Origin: Stutzerimonas stutzeri TS44
GTDB taxonomy: Bacteria; Pseudomonadota; Gammaproteobacteria; Pseudomonadales; Pseudomonadaceae
DNA: 64,000 bases
NCBI GenBank assembly: GCA_000263395.1
Contig: AJXE01000018.1
Coordinates: forward strand, 1 to 64,000
Reading direction: 5' to 3'
Below the pieces are notes generated by a model. It was not told where the DNA came from. It saw only the letters and a program-made list of their open reading frames with translations, and ran no database searches. Positions 46,135 to 57,537 of the stretch are shown one piece after another (position 1 is the first letter of the stretch; each line of letters starts with the position of its first letter). The translations under genes and the position numbers were made by a program.

Positions 46135-46515
46135 TGTGCTAGACGGATCAAAAATAAGAATCTGTACCTTGAGTACTACGAAGCCATTAAAAGCAGCGAA
46201 ACCAAACAAACCTACCACTACCTAATCGGCTGGACTGTATCACTCAATAGCTATAATTGCTCTCCTAGCGACCACGAGACAATCAACGACTTCACGTTTA
46301 TACGCGGCAGCGGCTGGAATATTTAACCAATTCCGAATCAGTAATAGCTACTTTTCCAATTCAGAAAACCCTGCCTGAATCTTGAGAAATCTTCAACAGC
46401 ATGGGTAACGGAAGACTTCCCCAGCGCCACCGAAAATAACACCGGCGAACTCACAGTTAGAATTTCTTCGTTTGAAATAGCTGCTCGATTTGCTGCGTTT
46501 ATTGAGCACCAATAA
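46135..46515 (+). pseudogene. decayed reading frame at the integron tail
   Basis: One frame without a start codon reads as protein-like sequence in two blocks: around 46141-46326 (KNKNLYLEYYEAIKSS ... FIRGSGWNI, stop) and, in the same frame, 46402-46515 (WVTEDFPSATENNTGELTVR ... FAAFIEHQ, stop), separated by stops. The region is AT-rich. It is likely a cassette gene remnant; family not recognised. The rest of 46123-46616 holds nothing else I can support. Confidence 0.35.
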
Positions 46516-46616
46516 TTTACCCACTCAATAGTCGCTTACTTCATTCGCCGGATAACCACAGACACACACCTCCAGCGTAGTAAAATCCGCCCACTCCAAA
46601 TAGCTCGGAAGCCTGA

Positions 46617-47231
46617 ATGAACATGCCTTACCGCCGCGAGGGCGAGGTCTGGCAGATTGATCTGCGTCTGGATCATCTGCAGCAGCTGACCGACCCGCGC
46701 GACCCTTCGCCCTTTGCCCGCCGCGATCTGCATCCCGAGGCCGAGGAGTACATTCTCGCCGCCTGTCGCGAGCTGCCGGCGCGTGATCCGCTGGCACTGA
46801 ACCTCTGGCTGCCGGCCTCGGAGCTGGCGCCTACAACCGAAGCGCGCGCCCGTGACGCCGTACAGTTTCATTTCACCTGGCAGGCTCACTACAGCTACCA
46901 GCGACTGCGCGAGCACTTACGTGCGGCGCGGCGGGCGACGCTGCTGGGGTTGGGCTTTATGGCCGTGTGCATGCTGCTCCACAACCTGATCGGCAGCATC
47001 GATACGCTGCTGACCCAGACCCTCGCCGAGGGGCTGATGGTCATCGGCTGGGTGGCGCTCTGGCGTCCGGTGGAGATGTATCTCTACGATTGGTGGCCGC
47101 TGCGGCGCGACAGCCAGTTGGGGGAGCGGCTCAGCCAGATACCGGTCAACCTGCTCGTATCACCGCAGCCCGAGCACGACCATGAACATGGCCCGTGCGC
47201 TCCTCACGTGATGAAGGTATCGAACCCGTGA
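46617..47231 (+). CDS. conserved hypothetical membrane protein
   Basis: 204-aa protein with a long polar N-terminal domain and a pair of hydrophobic segments (about residues 108-146, GLGFMAVCMLLHNLIG and EGLMVIGWVALW). The C-terminus is His-rich (EHDHEHGP). The sequence YRREGEVWQIDLRLDHLQQL suggests a conserved Pseudomonas family of unknown function. High GC marks the return to core chromosome. Its TGA overlaps the ATG of trmO (TGATG), so the two are translationally coupled. Confidence 0.75.
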   Translation: MNMPYRREGEVWQIDLRLDHLQQLTDPRDPSPFARRDLHPEAEEYILAACRELPARDPLALNLWLPASELAPTTEARARDAVQFHFTWQAHYSYQRLREHLRAARRATLLGLGFMAVCMLLHNLIGSIDTLLTQTLAEGLMVIGWVALWRPVEMYLYDWWPLRRDSQLGERLSQIPVNLLVSPQPEHDHEHGPCAPHVMKVSNP

Positions 47232-47923
47232 TGCGCCATACCATCGAACCCGTCGGTTATGTGCACTCCTGTTTCAAGGAGAAGTTCGCCATCCCGCGCC
47301 AGCCACAGCTGGCGCCAGCGGCACGCGGCGTACTGGAACTGCTGCCGCCCTACGACAGCGGCGAGGCGGTGGCCGGGCTGGAGCAGGTCAGCCATGTCTG
47401 GCTGCTGTTCCTGTTCCATCAGGCGCTGGAGGACAAGCCGCGGCTCCGGGTGCGCCCGCCGCGCCTGGGCGGCAATCGCATGGTGGGCGTGTTCGCCACC
47501 CGCGCGACCCATCGCCCCAACGGCATCGGTCAATCGGTGGTGAAACTGGAGAAGGTGGAGGCGAATCGGCTGTGGCTTTCCGGCATCGATCTGCTCGACG
47601 GTACGCCGGTAATCGATATCAAACCTTACGTGCCCTACGCCGACGCCTTGCCGCACGCCACGAACGCGATGGCTGCGGCACCGCCCCGGTTGCTCGAGGT
47701 GCAGTGGAGTGAGTCGGGGCTGGCGCAGGCTCGTGGTGAGGCGCTGCGCCTGGGCGAGCCGCTGGTGGAGCTGATCGAGCAGTGTCTGGCGCAGGACCCG
47801 CGTCCGGCGTACCAGAAGCCCGATCCCGAGCGACGTTACGGCACGCGGTTCTGGGACGTGCAGGTCCGCTGGCATTACCCGACGCCGGAGACGATCCGCG
47901 TGATCGAGGTGGTTCGCGCCTAG
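47231..47923 (+). CDS. trmO: tRNA (N6-threonylcarbamoyladenosine37-N6)-methyltransferase TrmO (TsaA/YaeB)
   Basis: 230-aa SAM-dependent methyltransferase that converts t6A37 to m6t6A in tRNA-Thr. It begins HTIEPVGYVHSCFKEKFAIP, the family hallmark. FATRATHRPNGIGQS is the conserved SAM-site loop, and a C-terminal domain (DPRPAYQK, then RYGTRFWDVQVRW) is typical of the proteobacterial form. The start at 47231 overlaps the previous stop. It is convergent with the acylase gene. Confidence 0.92.
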   Translation: MRHTIEPVGYVHSCFKEKFAIPRQPQLAPAARGVLELLPPYDSGEAVAGLEQVSHVWLLFLFHQALEDKPRLRVRPPRLGGNRMVGVFATRATHRPNGIGQSVVKLEKVEANRLWLSGIDLLDGTPVIDIKPYVPYADALPHATNAMAAAPPRLLEVQWSESGLAQARGEALRLGEPLVELIEQCLAQDPRPAYQKPDPERRYGTRFWDVQVRWHYPTPETIRVIEVVRA

Positions 47924-47949
47924 CGCTGCCACCTCGGCAGGCGAGGCGG

Positions 47950-50484
47950 CTACTTCTTCGGCGTCAGCAACAGGCGCTGGGTGCCATAGGTCTTGTCCAG
48001 GTTCGCCGGCTGGAATGGGAAGCTCAGATACTGCGCCTTCATCCAGGCCTCGATACCGTCGGCGTAATGCGGGCTGGCCGGATTACCCGACTGGCCCGAG
48101 CTGTTCAACCCCAGCATCGGCTCGGCACGGTTGAAGTCGACGATGATGCGCATCGCCGGGATCAGCCAGGTGTCGAACCCCTCGCCCCAGCGGTACGCCG
48201 AGGCATTCAGCGTGCTGTGGTCGCCACCCGCCGGATACGGACCGCGATCCAGATAACCGTGCAGCGCCCTGATCGTGCGCCCCTGCCCCGCCGGCAGGTG
48301 TGGCGCCAGCTGGGTACTGCCGGTGAGCCATTCGTAACGATGCAGCTTGCCCCACTGCCAAGCGCTGCGGTCGTGCCCCAGCTGTGCCTCCAGCAGGCTC
48401 ACCGCGGCTGCCAGGCTACGTGCCAGAATCGCCGGCTTGTCCTCGACCTGCGGCGTGCCAGCGTCGTCCCAGAAGGGGCTGTCGTCGCGACCGAGCAGAT
48501 GGTCGGCCTGCGCCGAATAGGACAGACCGGACACCTGCAGCAGCGCTTTCCAGGCCTGGCTGTCATCCGGCCCCAGTTCGTCGAGGAACGTCTGACGCGC
48601 GCTCTCATGCAGGAAGGCACCGTACAGCGCGGCATCCGCCGAGCTGGCGGCGAGACGGCCGTCGAACGCCAGCAGCCGCCGGTAGGCCTCCTCGGCCTTG
48701 GCACGCTCGCCGGCTGGCAGCGCCGCGATGGCGGCACGCAGCGGCTCGGCCATGCCCGGCGCCGCGAACATCGCCTTCAGCTTGGCAGCGAACGGCGTGA
48801 TCTGGTCGTACTGCATGGCGATGGTGCTGCGGGTGTCGTGCTTGCCGCGCCCGGCCAGCTCGGCCAGACGCTCGAAGCGCTCCGGCGCGTACCAGGTGCT
48901 GGACAGCTGCATCCCGTAACCGCGCGGGGCGATACGGTGGTTGGCCGTGCCCAGCCAGCCCTGCGCGGGGTCCTGGTCGTAGGGATGCAGCATCGGATCG
49001 GCGAAACCGTCCCAGTCGTAGCGCCCGTCCCAGCCGGGCGACGGCATCAGGCCGAGCCCCTCGCGACGGTTGGGGAAACGTCCGGTCACCTGCCAGCCAA
49101 TGCTCTGGCGGTCGACGAAGACCATGTTCAACGCGCTCGTGCCGATCCTGCCGGTGGCGGCGAAGGCTTCATCGACGGACTGCGCGCGCGACAGGTCGAA
49201 AAACGCATCCAGCGACTTGTCCGCTTCCAGCTGCGTGGTCTTGAGCGCCAGGCCATAGCCGCTGCCGAGCTGCAACGGCTGAATCGGGTGCTTGCGCTCG
49301 CCCAGTGCACTGTTGAGCAGCGGGCCGTGGCGGGTTTCGTAGATGATTTCGCGAACCGGCCGCTGCCCCTTGATGAAGAACGTCTCATGCCGCTCGCGCG
49401 CGGCGAGCCACTTGCCGTCGGCCTGATACATCAGCCGCGCGCCCTCGCGACGAATCCGCTCGAGGAACAGGTCCTGGTTGTCGCCCATGACCATCGTCAT
49501 GCCCCAGCCCAGCTTGCCGTTGAAACCGGCGACCACCGCCGGCACCCCGGCAATGGAGACGCCTGCGGCCTGGAATTTCGGCGCGCGGATCTGCACGAAA
49601 TTCCAGTACGAGGGCATCGACAGCGGCAAATGGGTGTCGTTGGCCAGGATCGGTTTGCCGCCGCGCGTATGGCTGCCGGCAATCGCCCAGTTGTTCGAGG
49701 CGGCGACGCCGAGCATGTTCAGCGCCGCGACCTGGCCGGCGGCGCGCTCCAGCGCAGCCAGCCCCGGAATTTGCCCGCCCAGCGCCAGACCTTGCAGCTT
49801 GGCCGCCTCCTCCACTGGCAGCGGCTCGTCCGGGTAGGTCGGCAGCAGCCAGGCCAGCTTGTCGCTGCCGACCTTCTGTGCCATGAGCAGCGCGGCGATC
49901 TCCTCCTGCAGGTTCACCGACAGGCCGAAATTGAGCAGACAGAACACCAGCACCGAGTCCTCGGGCTTCCAGTATTCGGGACGATAGCCGGACTCGGCGA
50001 GGTCCATCGGCAAGCGGTCGCGGTGACGGAACAGATAGGCGTTGACGCCGCGGGCGTAGACCTCGAAGAACTTCTTCATCCGTGGCGAGCTTTCGCGATA
50101 CAGCAGCTCGGCGCTCTGGCGCAGGTTCACCGTGCGCATGAAGCGGTCGATCTCCAGCACGCCCGGTCCGGCCATCTCCGCCAGCCGGCCCTGAGCGGTC
50201 AGGCGCAGGCTGACCATCTGGCTCAGGCGATCCGTGGCGTGGACGTAGCCCAGGGCGAACAGCGCATCGTGAAACGACGAGGTTTCGATCAAGGGCATAC
50301 CCAGAGGGTTACGCCGAATGCTCGCGCTGCCGGCCAGGCCCGACAGCGGCTGGATACCTTGCGCCGGTGGCAAGCTGGCGCTGTAGCGGTTGTCCAGGTA
50401 GGACTGGCAACCGGTCAGGCTGGCCAGGCCGAACGCCATGCCGACGGCCAGGCGAACCAGGGGGAAAGGCAGACACAGCGACAT
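47950..50484 (-). CDS. quiP: acyl-homoserine-lactone acylase QuiP (penicillin acylase family)
   Basis: 844-aa Ntn-hydrolase precursor. It has an N-terminal lipoprotein-like signal ([16 protein letters not shown], Cys26). An alpha chain follows with [20 protein letters not shown], and the autocatalytic cleavage site lies before the nucleophile in [13 protein letters not shown] (Ser near residue 262). The beta chain contains [22 protein letters not shown]. Strong likeness to P. aeruginosa QuiP (847 aa) supports cleavage of long-chain acyl-homoserine lactones. No luxI/luxR pair is in this window, so it may quench foreign signals or serve catabolism. Confidence 0.9.
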   Translation of the reverse strand: MSLCLPFPLVRLAVGMAFGLASLTGCQSYLDNRYSASLPPAQGIQPLSGLAGSASIRRNPLGMPLIETSSFHDALFALGYVHATDRLSQMVSLRLTAQGRLAEMAGPGVLEIDRFMRTVNLRQSAELLYRESSPRMKKFFEVYARGVNAYLFRHRDRLPMDLAESGYRPEYWKPEDSVLVFCLLNFGLSVNLQEEIAALLMAQKVGSDKLAWLLPTYPDEPLPVEEAAKLQGLALGGQIPGLAALERAAGQVAALNMLGVAASNNWAIAGSHTRGGKPILANDTHLPLSMPSYWNFVQIRAPKFQAAGVSIAGVPAVVAGFNGKLGWGMTMVMGDNQDLFLERIRREGARLMYQADGKWLAARERHETFFIKGQRPVREIIYETRHGPLLNSALGERKHPIQPLQLGSGYGLALKTTQLEADKSLDAFFDLSRAQSVDEAFAATGRIGTSALNMVFVDRQSIGWQVTGRFPNRREGLGLMPSPGWDGRYDWDGFADPMLHPYDQDPAQGWLGTANHRIAPRGYGMQLSSTWYAPERFERLAELAGRGKHDTRSTIAMQYDQITPFAAKLKAMFAAPGMAEPLRAAIAALPAGERAKAEEAYRRLLAFDGRLAASSADAALYGAFLHESARQTFLDELGPDDSQAWKALLQVSGLSYSAQADHLLGRDDSPFWDDAGTPQVEDKPAILARSLAAAVSLLEAQLGHDRSAWQWGKLHRYEWLTGSTQLAPHLPAGQGRTIRALHGYLDRGPYPAGGDHSTLNASAYRWGEGFDTWLIPAMRIIVDFNRAEPMLGLNSSGQSGNPASPHYADGIEAWMKAQYLSFPFQPANLDKTYGTQRLLLTPKK

Positions 50485-50564
50485 CGACGACTCCTGAGCG
50501 AACGCAAAGCCGGTGGTAATGGTAGCGGGTGTATGAGACGCCGAGAGTGCCTGGGGCTGGGCGC

Positions 50565-51029
50565 TCAGGCCGCGTGGCCGGGTTTGGGCAACGCCTCGTC
50601 GAGCAGCCAGCGCGCCGAACGCCGGGCGGCCGCCTTGTGCTGCAGCTCCAGCGCACTGAAGCTCGCCTCGTGATGGCGCCGTTCCTTGCTGTCCAGCGCC
50701 TTCCAGGCCGCGTGCGTGGGGATCTGCGCAGTCGCGTCAAACAGTTGCTGGAACACCTGGCAGCGCGGGTCCTGACCCAGCGCCGAATCGTAGTTGTCGA
50801 GCAGCACCTTGATGCGGATGGCGCCCTCGATCAGCGGCAGCTGTTCATCCAGCAGGCAGCTGGCGAGAATCCGCAGGTCCTCGGCAAGCTCGGCGTGACG
50901 CTTGCTCTGCGCCTCGGCCAGCAACCGCTCGTTGCGCCACACCCGACGCCACAGATACAGAGCATAGCCAGCCAGCGCGCTGACCAGCAGCGTCGCGACA
51001 ATCAGCAGCGTGACGACGAGCGGAGTCAT
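50565..51029 (-). CDS. DUF2489-type membrane-anchored protein
   Basis: 154-aa protein with one N-terminal transmembrane helix (residues 3-26) and a long helical cytoplasmic domain ([35 protein letters not shown]). The pattern matches the gammaproteobacterial DUF2489 family, of unknown function. It is first or second in a run of small minus-strand genes: 6 nt separate it from the SEC-C gene upstream. Confidence 0.75.
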   Translation of the reverse strand: MTPLVVTLLIVATLLVSALAGYALYLWRRVWRNERLLAEAQSKRHAELAEDLRILASCLLDEQLPLIEGAIRIKVLLDNYDSALGQDPRCQVFQQLFDATAQIPTHAAWKALDSKERRHHEASFSALELQHKAAARRSARWLLDEALPKPGHAA

Positions 51030-51035
51030 GATCGG

Positions 51036-51233
51036 TCAGGCGCCGTGGCACTTCTTGTATTTTTTCTGGCTGCCGCACGGGCACGGATCGTTGCGACCAA
51101 CGTCCTTCAGCGGATTGCGCACCGGCTCATGATGGCCGTGATTGCAGTGCGGCCCGTGCACATGATGATGATCATGCGCGTGGTCGTGATCGTGATTGCA
51201 GTCGGGGCCGTGGACGTGGGTTTCGTGGTTCAT
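51036..51233 (-). CDS. His-rich SEC-C motif protein
   Basis: 65-aa protein. The C-terminus carries the SEC-C zinc motif [18 protein letters not shown], and the N-terminal half is extremely His-rich with two repeats of VHGPxCNH. The SEC-C motif is also the SecA tail, and binds zinc and SecB or ribosomes. The His/Cys repeats suggest metal binding. It lies between DUF2489 and LEA2 genes with spacings of 6 and 10 nt, so it is probably one transcript with them. Confidence 0.85.
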   Translation of the reverse strand: MNHETHVHGPDCNHDHDHAHDHHHVHGPHCNHGHHEPVRNPLKDVGRNDPCPCGSQKKYKKCHGA

Positions 51234-51243
51234 GTGGCGTTTA

Positions 51244-51741
51244 CTACTCAGGGATGAAGTTGCCGGGGATTATCTCGCCACTGCTCGCGACATGCACCTT
51301 GCGGCCGAACATCAGGCCGGTCTTGATTTCGCCGTCGAAGCGATAGCGGATCGGCCGATCAGGCTTTTCCAGCAGCCGCACGATGTATTTCATGTGCCGC
51401 CACAGATTGGTATGCACCGGCACCTCGTAATAGTCGAAGCCGTTGGCCGGGACCGTCAGCCAGCCGCTGGACTCGCCGGTGGCCAGCTCGACATCGTTCA
51501 GGTGCACGGTATAGACGAGCCCGCGCACCGGCAGGCTGTGATCGTTGGGATTGTCGATGCGAAAACGCAGCAGGAACTCCTGCTCCAGCAGCCGCGCCTT
51601 GATGATTTCGACCTTGCTCAGCTCGACGCGCGGATCGCGAAACTCGGCGCCAAACCAGGTGGAGCAGCCGCCCAGAAGACTGAAGAGACTCAGCAGGACC
51701 ACGGTGTTTAGCGTTCTTGTTATGCGTGGCGGGCAAAGCAT
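51244..51741 (-). CDS. LEA type 2 (WHy domain) lipoprotein
   Basis: 165-aa exported lipoprotein: signal [18 protein letters not shown] with lipobox LGGC, then a single LEA14/WHy-type beta-sandwich domain ([39 protein letters not shown]). Such proteins are linked to desiccation or stress tolerance; function here is unproven. The 136 nt upstream (51742-51877) separate it from the phosphorylase gene; nothing else was recognised there. Confidence 0.85.
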   Translation of the reverse strand: MLCPPRITRTLNTVVLLSLFSLLGGCSTWFGAEFRDPRVELSKVEIIKARLLEQEFLLRFRIDNPNDHSLPVRGLVYTVHLNDVELATGESSGWLTVPANGFDYYEVPVHTNLWRHMKYIVRLLEKPDRPIRYRFDGEIKTGLMFGRKVHVASSGEIIPGNFIPE

Positions 51742-51877
51742 ACTGGTACTCCGGAAGGCGGCTCAGTGTAGCAAGCGGCGCTTGTGCCGCAACGGGGAGC
51801 AACCATAAAAGAAGGCAGTTTCCTACATTTGGATGACAAGCCGGTTTCCGTCTGCGGTCTTGCGTGCATGTCCGCTC

Positions 51878-53639
<1,762 letters not shown>

Positions 53640-53642
53640 GAG

Positions 53643-54179
53643 TCAGATAAATCCTTGAGCGAGTTCGGCGCCGGCCCATTCCGGGCGGGCGGCTTCTTCT
53701 ATGTGAACCGGGCAATGCAGCGGCACCTGCTCGAACAGCCGGGCCAGATCGGCATTGCGCATGCGAATGCAACCGTGAGACAGCGGCACGCCCATGGGTT
53801 CGCAATCAGGCGTGCCGTGCAGGTAGATGTAGCGGCGAAAGGTATCGACAGCGCCCAGTCGATTGCGACCGACCTCGCAGCCGCTCAGCCAGAGGATACG
53901 GCTCAGAATCCAGTCGCGGCCGGGAAAACGCTCGTGCAGCTCGGCTGACCAGATTTCCCCGGTCCAGCGCCGACCACGCAGTACCGCGCCGAGCGGCAGC
54001 CCGCCACCGATACGCGCACGCACCTGATGCCGGCCGCGCGGCGTGCAACCCGAGCCGTTGCGCTCGCCGGCGCCATTGAGGGCGGTGGATACCGGAAACC
54101 GACAGCGCAGCGTGCCGCCAGCAAAGCCGTAAAGCTGCTGGTCGGCGAGGGAGATGTACAAGCAATCGAGAGGAGTCAT
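53643..54179 (-). CDS. L,D-transpeptidase (YkuD family)
   Basis: 178-aa protein consisting almost only of the YkuD domain, without a clear signal peptide. The catalytic motif is YLHGTPD...MGVPLSHGCIRM with Cys in SHGCIRM (about residue 137). It may act on recycled muropeptides or be exported by another route. It starts the nagZ operon and is oriented away from psrA. Confidence 0.88.
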   Translation of the reverse strand: MTPLDCLYISLADQQLYGFAGGTLRCRFPVSTALNGAGERNGSGCTPRGRHQVRARIGGGLPLGAVLRGRRWTGEIWSAELHERFPGRDWILSRILWLSGCEVGRNRLGAVDTFRRYIYLHGTPDCEPMGVPLSHGCIRMRNADLARLFEQVPLHCPVHIEEAARPEWAGAELAQGFI

Positions 54180-54219
54180 GGGCGGCTAGCTTAGCCGAAG
54201 GACCCGTGGCCTAGCATCC

Positions 54220-54927
54220 TCAGCCCTTCGCCGGCATGGCCACGGCGCTGCGCCTGCCCTTGGGCTGGGCCTCGGCCAGCGCAGCATCCGCCACACCGCT
54301 CTCGGCCCGCATGCCGGCCGCCAGGAACGGCACCATCATCCGCATGATCTGCTCGATCGAGGTCCGAGCGCCAAAGTCGTTTTCGGCGATCGCCCGCAAC
54401 GCCTTGATCCCGGACATGCTGAAGGCTGCGGCACCGAGCATGAAATGCACGCGCCAGAACAGCTCGATCGGCGGAATGTTCGGCGCCGCCTCGTGCACGC
54501 GCAGCATGTAGCGACGGAACACTTTGCCGTACATGTCTTCGAGATAGCGCCGCAGGTGGCCTTGGCTCTGACTGAAGGAAAGCCCGAGCAGACGCATGAA
54601 GATCGACAGATCGTCGCCGCTGCGCGGCTTAACCGCCAAGGCCTGTTCAACCAGTATTTCCAGCAGTTCTTCGAGCGTATCCGGCTTGCTGGAAAGCGCC
54701 TCGCGACGATCCAGTTCGCGCTCCAGGCTGGCGCAGAACGGACCGAGAAAACGTGAGAAAACCGCCTGGATCAGCGCCTTCTTCGAACCGAAGTGGTAAT
54801 TCACCGCCGCCAGGTTGACGCCTGCCTTGCTGGTGATCAGGCGAAGCGAAGTCTCGGCGAAGCCTTTTTCAGCGAACAGCTGTTCCGCTGCATCCAGAAT
54901 GCGCTCGACTGTCTCGGACTGCGCCAT
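54220..54927 (-). CDS. psrA: TetR-family regulator PsrA
   Basis: 235-aa fatty-acid-responsive regulator. The N-terminal helix-turn-helix ITSKAGVNLAAVNYHFGSKK and the RFLGPFCASLERELDRR segment closely match PsrA of other pseudomonads, which represses itself and fadBA, activates rpoS, and is released by long-chain fatty acids. The start at 54927 has a GGAGGGG ribosome site; a seven-codon upstream frame is unlikely. Tandem PsrA-type operators overlap its promoter. The fadBA operon is in the same window. Confidence 0.93.
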   Translation of the reverse strand: MAQSETVERILDAAEQLFAEKGFAETSLRLITSKAGVNLAAVNYHFGSKKALIQAVFSRFLGPFCASLERELDRREALSSKPDTLEELLEILVEQALAVKPRSGDDLSIFMRLLGLSFSQSQGHLRRYLEDMYGKVFRRYMLRVHEAAPNIPPIELFWRVHFMLGAAAFSMSGIKALRAIAENDFGARTSIEQIMRMMVPFLAAGMRAESGVADAALAEAQPKGRRSAVAMPAKG

Positions 54928-54941
54928 GCCCCCTCCAATGA

Positions 54942-54968
54942 CAAACAACTGTTTGAAACCTACGTTTC
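54942..54968. promoter_or_regulatory. two abutting PsrA operators
   Basis: CAAAC-AACT-GTTTG (54942-54955) and GAAAC-CTAC-GTTTC (54955-54968) both fit the PsrA consensus G/CAAAC-N(2-4)-GTTTG/C as perfect dyads, sharing one base. They lie 15-41 nt upstream of the psrA start, as expected for autorepression. Confidence 0.75.
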
Positions 54969-55076
54969 AGCCAAACCCAAGTCAACCATGAAAGCGACGC
55001 GGCGCCTAGCTCATCGTCGCAATCTCGACCGCCATGATCGATTGTCCCGCAGAACCCGATTGCCAACACCCGATCA

Positions 55077-55111
55077 CTGTATATAATCCCAGTCACTGTA
55101 TAAAAGAACAG
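55077..55111 (+). promoter_or_regulatory. tandem LexA (SOS) boxes
   Basis: CTGTATATAATCCCAG (55077-55092) and CTGTATAAAAGAACAG (55096-55111) each fit CTG-N10-CAG. The spacing puts both on the lexA promoter, with autoregulation of lexA-sulA. Confidence 0.93.
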
Positions 55112-55119
55112 AGACCGCC

Positions 55120-55728
55120 ATGATCAAGCTGACGCCCCGCCAGTCGGAAATCCTCGCCTTCATCAAGCGCTGCCTGGAAGACCACGGTTACCCGCCGACC
55201 CGCGCCGAAATCGCTCAGGAGCTCGGTTTCAAGTCGCCCAATGCCGCCGAGGAGCACCTCAAGGCGCTGGCGCGCAAGGGCGCAATCGAGATGACGCCCG
55301 GCGCCTCGCGCGGGATACGCATTCCCGATTTCGAGCCCGCCACGCAGGAAGGTGGCCTGCCGATCATCGGTCGGGTGGCGGCTGGCGCACCGATCCTGGC
55401 ACAACAGCATGTCGAGGAATCCTGCCAGATCAATCCGGACTTTTTCCACCCGCGAGCCGACTACCTGCTACGGGTGCGTGGCATGAGCATGAAGGACATC
55501 GGCATCTTCGATGGCGACCTGCTGGCCGTACACAGCACCCGCGACGCACGCAACGGCCAGGTCGTCGTCGCGCGAGTCGGCGAAGAGGTCACCGTCAAAC
55601 GCCTCAAGCGCGATGGCGACAAGGTCTGGCTACTGGCGGAAAACCCCGAGTTCGCACCAATCGAAGTGGATCTCGAACATGAAGACTTCGTGATCGAAGG
55701 CTTGAGTGTCGGCGTGATACGCCGCTAG
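55120..55728 (+). CDS. lexA: SOS repressor LexA
   Basis: 202-aa repressor. It has an N-terminal winged helix ([21 protein letters not shown]) and the self-cleavage Ala-Gly bond in [10 protein letters not shown] (about residue 87). The catalytic Ser is in [12 protein letters not shown] and the Lys in VTVKRLK. It is the standard length and starts 9 nt after the second SOS box. sulA follows after 10 nt. Confidence 0.97.
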   Translation: MIKLTPRQSEILAFIKRCLEDHGYPPTRAEIAQELGFKSPNAAEEHLKALARKGAIEMTPGASRGIRIPDFEPATQEGGLPIIGRVAAGAPILAQQHVEESCQINPDFFHPRADYLLRVRGMSMKDIGIFDGDLLAVHSTRDARNGQVVVARVGEEVTVKRLKRDGDKVWLLAENPEFAPIEVDLEHEDFVIEGLSVGVIRR

Positions 55729-55738
55729 GAGAAGTTCG

Positions 55739-56206
55739 ATGCAGTACCAGCCCACGACAAGTGCCAAGCCGCAACTGTCCCTCTTCGAGGGGCTGATCGC
55801 GCATGGCATGCCGCCGTTTCTCACCGAATCACCGCCGCCACAGCTCGAGCACCTGAGCGAACTGAGCCTGAGCGGCAACAGCGAGCACTGTCGGCTGCTG
55901 CTCGCGCCCATGCTGCGCGAACTCAGCGATGCGCCCGACAGTCGCTGGCTGACGCTGGTCGCTCCACCGGCCTTCCTCTCATCCCACTGGCTACGGGAAA
56001 CCGGGCTGAATCGCGAACGCATCATCCTGCTGCAACCGCGCGGGGTTCAGGGCGCGCTGGAGCTGACCTGCAAGGCACTGACCTCCGGCTGCAGCCACAC
56101 CGTTGTCAGCTGGTTCGCCCAGATGGATGGCCGCATGCGCAGCACGCTGCATGGTGCCGCCAGCCTGGGCAACGCCCAGAGTCTCAACATTCGCCTGGGC
56201 CGCTGA
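55739..56206 (+). CDS. sulA: SOS cell-division inhibitor SulA
   Basis: 155-aa SulA-family protein that blocks FtsZ assembly during SOS. LLAPMLRELSDAPDSRWLTLVAPP and WLRETGLNRERIILLQ resemble the RecA-like SulA core. The lexA-sulA operon is typical of pseudomonads. The C-terminal RLGR end lacks the long Lon-recognition tail of E. coli SulA. Confidence 0.9.
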   Translation: MQYQPTTSAKPQLSLFEGLIAHGMPPFLTESPPPQLEHLSELSLSGNSEHCRLLLAPMLRELSDAPDSRWLTLVAPPAFLSSHWLRETGLNRERIILLQPRGVQGALELTCKALTSGCSHTVVSWFAQMDGRMRSTLHGAASLGNAQSLNIRLGR

Positions 56207-56260
56207 ACCGCCCCGGCAGGCACAAGGATCGTGCCAATTCCTCGCTACACCCCGCCCCGT

Positions 56261-56500
56261 TCAGTGCAGCACCCGCGGCTCATCCTCGTACTCGATATCG
56301 CCATCGACTTCCGATATCTGTCCAGCCATCTGCACACCCACGTTGAACATCGCCTTGGCGATCTCCACATGCTGGCCCTGCAGAAAGAGTTTCGTATCAT
56401 CGGAGAAATCCAGCGTCACCAGCACCTCTTCGTCTTCGGCACGGCGCAGCACGATGCGGCCGTCAGGTAGCTCGACAATTTCCAGAAACGAGGTAGGCAT
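56261..56500 (-). CDS. small conserved hypothetical protein
   Basis: 79-aa acidic protein (MPTSFLEIVELPDGRIVLRR, then a DE-rich C-terminal half) with no signal or membrane segment. The start at 56500 follows GGAGAG; the longer frame to 56659 overlaps the EamA leader. It sits between sulA and the EamA gene, the same place as an uncharacterised Pseudomonas gene next to lexA-sulA. Function unknown. Confidence 0.75.
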   Translation of the reverse strand: MPTSFLEIVELPDGRIVLRRAEDEEVLVTLDFSDDTKLFLQGQHVEIAKAMFNVGVQMAGQISEVDGDIEYEDEPRVLH

Positions 56501-56676
56501 TCGATCAGCTCTCCGTGAAAGGTGCGCATTGTACCAGTCGACTATCGGCAGAGCAGCCTTCGGGCAGCCGGCCGGCCGAGCTGCAATCCGGGTTCCACGG
56601 CCGTCGCCAGCCACGTAGCATACCGGCCGAACCGAGACTGCCCGACACAACACACACAAGAACAGGTCGAGTCCCC

Positions 56677-57522
56677 ATGGCGCCCCGCATTCTGTTGCTG
56701 ACCACTCTGGCCATGCTCGCCTTCGCCGGTAATTCGCTGCTGTGCCGGATCGCCCTGCGAGACACCGCCATAGACCCCGCCAGCTTCACCAGCGTACGCC
56801 TGCTCGGCGGTGCGCTGACCCTCTGGCTCCTGATGCTGCGACGAGAACGTCGCGCGATACCCGATGGCGATTGGTACGGTGCGGTGGCCCTGTTCGTGTA
56901 CGCGGCGGCATTCTCGTTCGCCTATCTGCACCTGGATGCCGGCACCGGCGCGCTGCTGCTGTTCGGCGCGGTGCAATTGAGCATGATCATCTGGGGCCTG
57001 ATACGCGGCGAGCGCTTCGGCCGCTGGCAGGTAGCCGGCCTCATCCTGGCAATGGGTGGCCTGGTGTTTCTGCTGCTGCCGGGCAGCAGCGCACCGTCAT
57101 GGCACGCTGCGCTGCTGATGCTGGCCTCCGGAGTTGCCTGGGGAATCTATTCGCTGCGGGGGCGTGCGGCCGCCAATCCACTGAATGCCACCACCGGCAA
57201 CTTCGTGCGAGCGGTGCCGCTGGGCATTCTGCTCAGCCTGGTGACGTTGAATCAGTGGCAGTGGGATATCCCGGGAGTGGTTTACGCGCTGCTCTCCGGC
57301 GCTCTGGCCTCCGGTGTCGGCTACGCCATCTGGTATTCGGCGCTACCCGGCCTGACGGCGATCCAGGCCGCCAGCGTGCAACTGAGCGTGCCGCTGTTGA
57401 CGGCCATTGCCGGAGCGCTGTTGCTCGGCGAAGCACTGACGGATCGCCTGCTGATCGCCGGTACGGCGATTCTCTGCGGCATCGCCCTGGTCATGCTCAC
57501 CCGGCGGACGGAACCGTCATGA
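56677..57522 (+). CDS. EamA/DMT-superfamily transporter
   Basis: 281-aa inner-membrane protein with about ten hydrophobic helices in two EamA repeats (first around LAMLAFAGNSLLCRIALRDT, second around LMLASGVAWGIYSLRG). It probably exports metabolites or amino acids; the substrate is unknown. The start at 56677 (MAPRILLL) begins the first helix; upstream in-frame codons to 56515 are not membrane-like and overlap the gene on the other strand. Confidence 0.85.
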   Translation: MAPRILLLTTLAMLAFAGNSLLCRIALRDTAIDPASFTSVRLLGGALTLWLLMLRRERRAIPDGDWYGAVALFVYAAAFSFAYLHLDAGTGALLLFGAVQLSMIIWGLIRGERFGRWQVAGLILAMGGLVFLLLPGSSAPSWHAALLMLASGVAWGIYSLRGRAAANPLNATTGNFVRAVPLGILLSLVTLNQWQWDIPGVVYALLSGALASGVGYAIWYSALPGLTAIQAASVQLSVPLLTAIAGALLLGEALTDRLLIAGTAILCGIALVMLTRRTEPS

Positions 57523-57537
57523 TGTGGAAGCGCTCAC

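Noticed and set aside
46010..46225. 71-codon plus-strand frame in the integron tail
   Set aside because: It runs through the degenerate attC-like sequence in a frame unlike the neighbouring protein-like blocks and has no ribosome site.
47782..50673. 963-codon plus-strand open frame across the acylase gene
   Set aside because: Shadow of quiP with low-complexity R/Q/H-rich sequence. The acylase on the other strand has clear signal, nucleophile and length.
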